NCBI GenBank assembly: GCA_028876585.1
Contig: JAGWRL010000105.1
Coordinates: 1 to 16,705, forward strand
DNA from: Pseudomonadota bacterium
GTDB lineage: Bacteria > Pseudomonadota > Alphaproteobacteria > Rhizobiales > Beijerinckiaceae
Reading direction: 5' to 3'
DNA: 16,705 nt
Below, in pieces: positions 14,828 to 16,705 of this stretch; position 1 is the first letter of the stretch, and each line of letters begins with the position of its first letter. The translations under genes and the position numbers were made by a program. A model generated the notes under the pieces. That model was not told where the DNA came from. It worked only from the letters and a program-made list of their open reading frames with translations, and made no database searches.

Positions 14828-16705
14828 ATGCCGAGCGAAACCCGCCCTTCCGTCTGTCCGCACGACTGCCCCTCGGTGTGCGCGCTCGACGTCGAGGTGA
14901 TCGACGGGGCGCGGATCGGACGCGTGCGCGGGTCCGACCATCCCTACACCGCCGGCGTGATCTGCGCCAAAGTGGCGCGCTACGCCGAGCGCATCCACAG
15001 CCCCAACCGGCTGTTGAAGCCGCTGCGCCGCACCGGCCCCAAGGGCTCGCGGCAATTCGCCGAAATCTCGTGGGACGAGGCGCTCGACCGGACGGCCGAG
15101 GCGTTCCTCGCCGCCGAGCGCGACCACGGCGCGGAGAGCGTCTGGCCCTATTATTACGCCGGCACGATGGGCCTCCTCATGCGCGACGGGATCGACCGGC
15201 TGACCCATTCCAAGCGCTATTCCCGCATGTTCGGCGACATCTGCATCGGCATTTCCTGGCCCGGCTACATCGCCGGCACGGGCATGATGCGCGGCGTCAA
15301 CGCCAACGAGATCGAAAAGGCCGATTGCGTCGTCATCTGGGGCACCAACGCCGTCTCGACCCAGGTCAATCTGATGACGCATGCCCTGCGCGCCCGCAAA
15401 CAGCGCGGCGCGAAAATCGTCGTGATCGACGTCTACGACAACGACACCATGCGTCAGGCCGACATCGCGCTGAAGGTGAAGCCCGGCAGCGACGGGGCGC
15501 TCGCCTGCGCGGTCATGCACGCGCTGTTCCGCGACGGCCGCGCCGACCGCGAATATATGGCGCGCTACACCGACGATCCGGCCGCGCTGGAGGCGCATCT
15601 GGCGGCGCGCACGCCCGCCTGGGCGGCTGACATCACCGGGCTGAGCGCGGCGGAGATCGAGGCTTTCGCCGCGCTGGTGGGGACGCACAAGCGCACGTTC
15701 TTCCGGCTCGGCTACGGTTTTTCGCGCCAGCGCAACGGCGCGGCCAACATGCACGCGGCTCTGTGCATCCCGGCGGTGACGGGCGCCTGGGCGCATGAGG
15801 GCGGCGGGGCGCTGCACGCCTCGGGCGGGATCTACAAGCTCGACAAGACGCTGATCGAGGGGCTCGACGCGCGCGACCAAAGCGTGCGCCGCATGCACCA
15901 CGCCCGCGTCGGCGCCGTGCTGACGCACGAGCGCGAAGCTTTGGCGGGCGGCGGCCCGGTCAAGGCGATGCTGATCCAGAACACCAATCCGATGGTGGTC
16001 GCGCCCAATCAGGACAAGGTGCGGCGCGGCTTTTCGCGCGACGACCTGTTCACCGTCGTACACGAGCAATTCCTCACCGACACCGCGGCCATGGCCGATA
16101 TCGTGCTGCCGGCGACGATGTTTCTGGAGCACGACGACATCTACACCGCCAGCGCGCATCAATATCTGCAATTCGGGGCTAAGCTGATCCCGCCGGCGGG
16201 CGAATGCCGCTCCAACCACGACGTGATCTGCGAACTCGCGCGCCGCCTGGGCGCGCAACATCGCGGCTTCGACATGAGCGCGCGCGACATCATCGACGAG
16301 ACGTTGCGCGCCTCGGGGCGGGGAACGCTGGCGCAGATGGAGGCGGGGCGTTGGCTCGATTTCCGCCCCGGCTTCGAGCAGGCGCATTATCTCGACGGCT
16401 TCGCCCATGCCGACGGCAAGTTCCATTTCCGCGCCGATTGGGCGGCGACGCCTTATTCCAACAATGGCCTGCGCGGCGATTGGGCGGCGATGCCGACCCT
16501 GCCCGACCATTGGCCGGTCAACGAGGCGGCCGGCGGCGAGTTTCCGTTCAAGCTGACGACCTCGCCGTCGCGCGGCTTCCTCAACACCAGCTTCAACGGC
16601 ACGCCGGGTTCGCGGGCGCGCGAGGTCCGGCCGACCGCGCTGCTGCACCGCCAAGACGCCGCGCGGCTCGGCGTCGACGACGGCGCGATCCTGCGGCTCG
16701 GCAAC
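14828..16705 (+). CDS. Molybdopterin-dependent oxidoreductase, 4Fe-4S containing (partial, C-terminus beyond right edge)
   Basis: The open frame runs 626 codons to the window edge without a stop. It belongs to the DMSO-reductase superfamily (COG0243): an N-terminal 4Fe-4S motif with Cys10, Cys14, Cys18 and Cys46 (C-x3-C-x3-C-x27-C), then molybdopterin-binding domains with VVIWGTNAVSTQVN, KPGSDGALA, and QNTNPMVVAPNQ, and the beginning of the C-terminal molydop-binding domain (TTSPSRGFLNTSF). Family members of this kind are about 700 residues, so a short C-terminal part is missing. There is no Tat signal, so it should be cytoplasmic. Cys139 or Ser143 (DICIGIS) is a possible molybdenum ligand. 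GAGGAG six bases before the ATG supports the start. Substrate and electron partner are unknown. moaC and moeA in the window provide its cofactor pathway. Confidence 0.9.
   Translation, partial: MPSETRPSVCPHDCPSVCALDVEVIDGARIGRVRGSDHPYTAGVICAKVARYAERIHSPNRLLKPLRRTGPKGSRQFAEISWDEALDRTAEAFLAAERDHGAESVWPYYYAGTMGLLMRDGIDRLTHSKRYSRMFGDICIGISWPGYIAGTGMMRGVNANEIEKADCVVIWGTNAVSTQVNLMTHALRARKQRGAKIVVIDVYDNDTMRQADIALKVKPGSDGALACAVMHALFRDGRADREYMARYTDDPAALEAHLAARTPAWAADITGLSAAEIEAFAALVGTHKRTFFRLGYGFSRQRNGAANMHAALCIPAVTGAWAHEGGGALHASGGIYKLDKTLIEGLDARDQSVRRMHHARVGAVLTHEREALAGGGPVKAMLIQNTNPMVVAPNQDKVRRGFSRDDLFTVVHEQFLTDTAAMADIVLPATMFLEHDDIYTASAHQYLQFGAKLIPPAGECRSNHDVICELARRLGAQHRGFDMSARDIIDETLRASGRGTLAQMEAGRWLDFRPGFEQAHYLDGFAHADGKFHFRADWAATPYSNNGLRGDWAAMPTLPDHWPVNEAAGGEFPFKLTTSPSRGFLNTSFNGTPGSRAREVRPTALLHRQDAARLGVDDGAILRLGN

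Noticed and set aside
14756..16654. Long open frame (632 codons) on the minus strand, opposite the molybdoenzyme gene.
   Set aside because: It is a GC-driven antisense shadow: its product is dominated by Arg, Ala, Gly and His with no family motif, while the plus strand carries a clear molybdopterin oxidoreductase.
1..16705. Mobile elements, CRISPR arrays, toxin-antitoxin or phage-defence genes as a hidden system.
   Set aside because: No transposase, integrase, direct-repeat array or defence-type domain is visible, and all genes except the AT-rich gap share similar base use. The HKD nuclease is exported and stands alone, so it is not evidence of a defence system.

Overview
The window is high-GC chromosomal DNA of an alphaproteobacterium, most likely from the order Hyphomicrobiales (Rhizobiales). 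Three features support this: an hfq-hflX pair, a MucR/Ros-family regulator, and trpG-trpD-trpC lying close to moaC-moeA, all familiar arrangements in that order. The genus cannot be fixed from the sequence. I see no tRNA, rRNA, CRISPR array, insertion sequence, phage or conjugation gene. Most genes are housekeeping or conserved accessory genes with uniform base use.

Layout, left to right. (1) 1-2236, minus strand: a gene for a secreted cysteine-rich Sel1-like repeat protein, then dhaK and dhaL (dihydroxyacetone-type kinase; dhaL runs off the left edge). (2) 2309-6545, plus strand: a tightly spaced run of a 2-oxoglutarate/Fe(II) oxygenase, an AIM24-family protein, trpG, trpD and trpC (chorismate to indole-glycerol-phosphate, without trpE). 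(3) 6552-7457, minus strand: a DUF2189 integral membrane protein placed tail to tail with trpC. (4) 7646-9342, plus strand: moaC and moeA of molybdenum cofactor synthesis, followed by a convergent dienelactone-hydrolase-like gene (9347-10120, minus). (5) 10189-11469, plus strand: a class III nucleotide cyclase, tail to tail with a MucR-family regulator (11466-11942, minus). (6) 11943-12486: the only long stretch without a gene, locally AT-rich, holding a sigma70-like promoter facing mucR, paired CAATTG palindromes and two adjacent perfect hairpins. (7) 12487-14060, minus strand: hfq and hflX, translationally overlapping, preceded by a gene for an exported single-HKD phospholipase-D-like nuclease (14184-14720, minus). 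(8) 14828 to the right edge, plus strand: the first 626 codons of an Fe-S/molybdopterin oxidoreductase.

Working together: moaC and moeA make the molybdenum cofactor that an enzyme such as the one at the right edge uses; trpGDC forms a biosynthetic unit; Hfq, HflX, the MucR-like protein and the cyclase are global regulatory functions. I do not see a convincing new multi-gene system. The best leads are the MucR-like protein that has lost its zinc ligands, together with the structured AT-rich region upstream of it; the three convergent gene pairs with almost no space between stop codons; and the membrane gene inserted between trpC and moaC.
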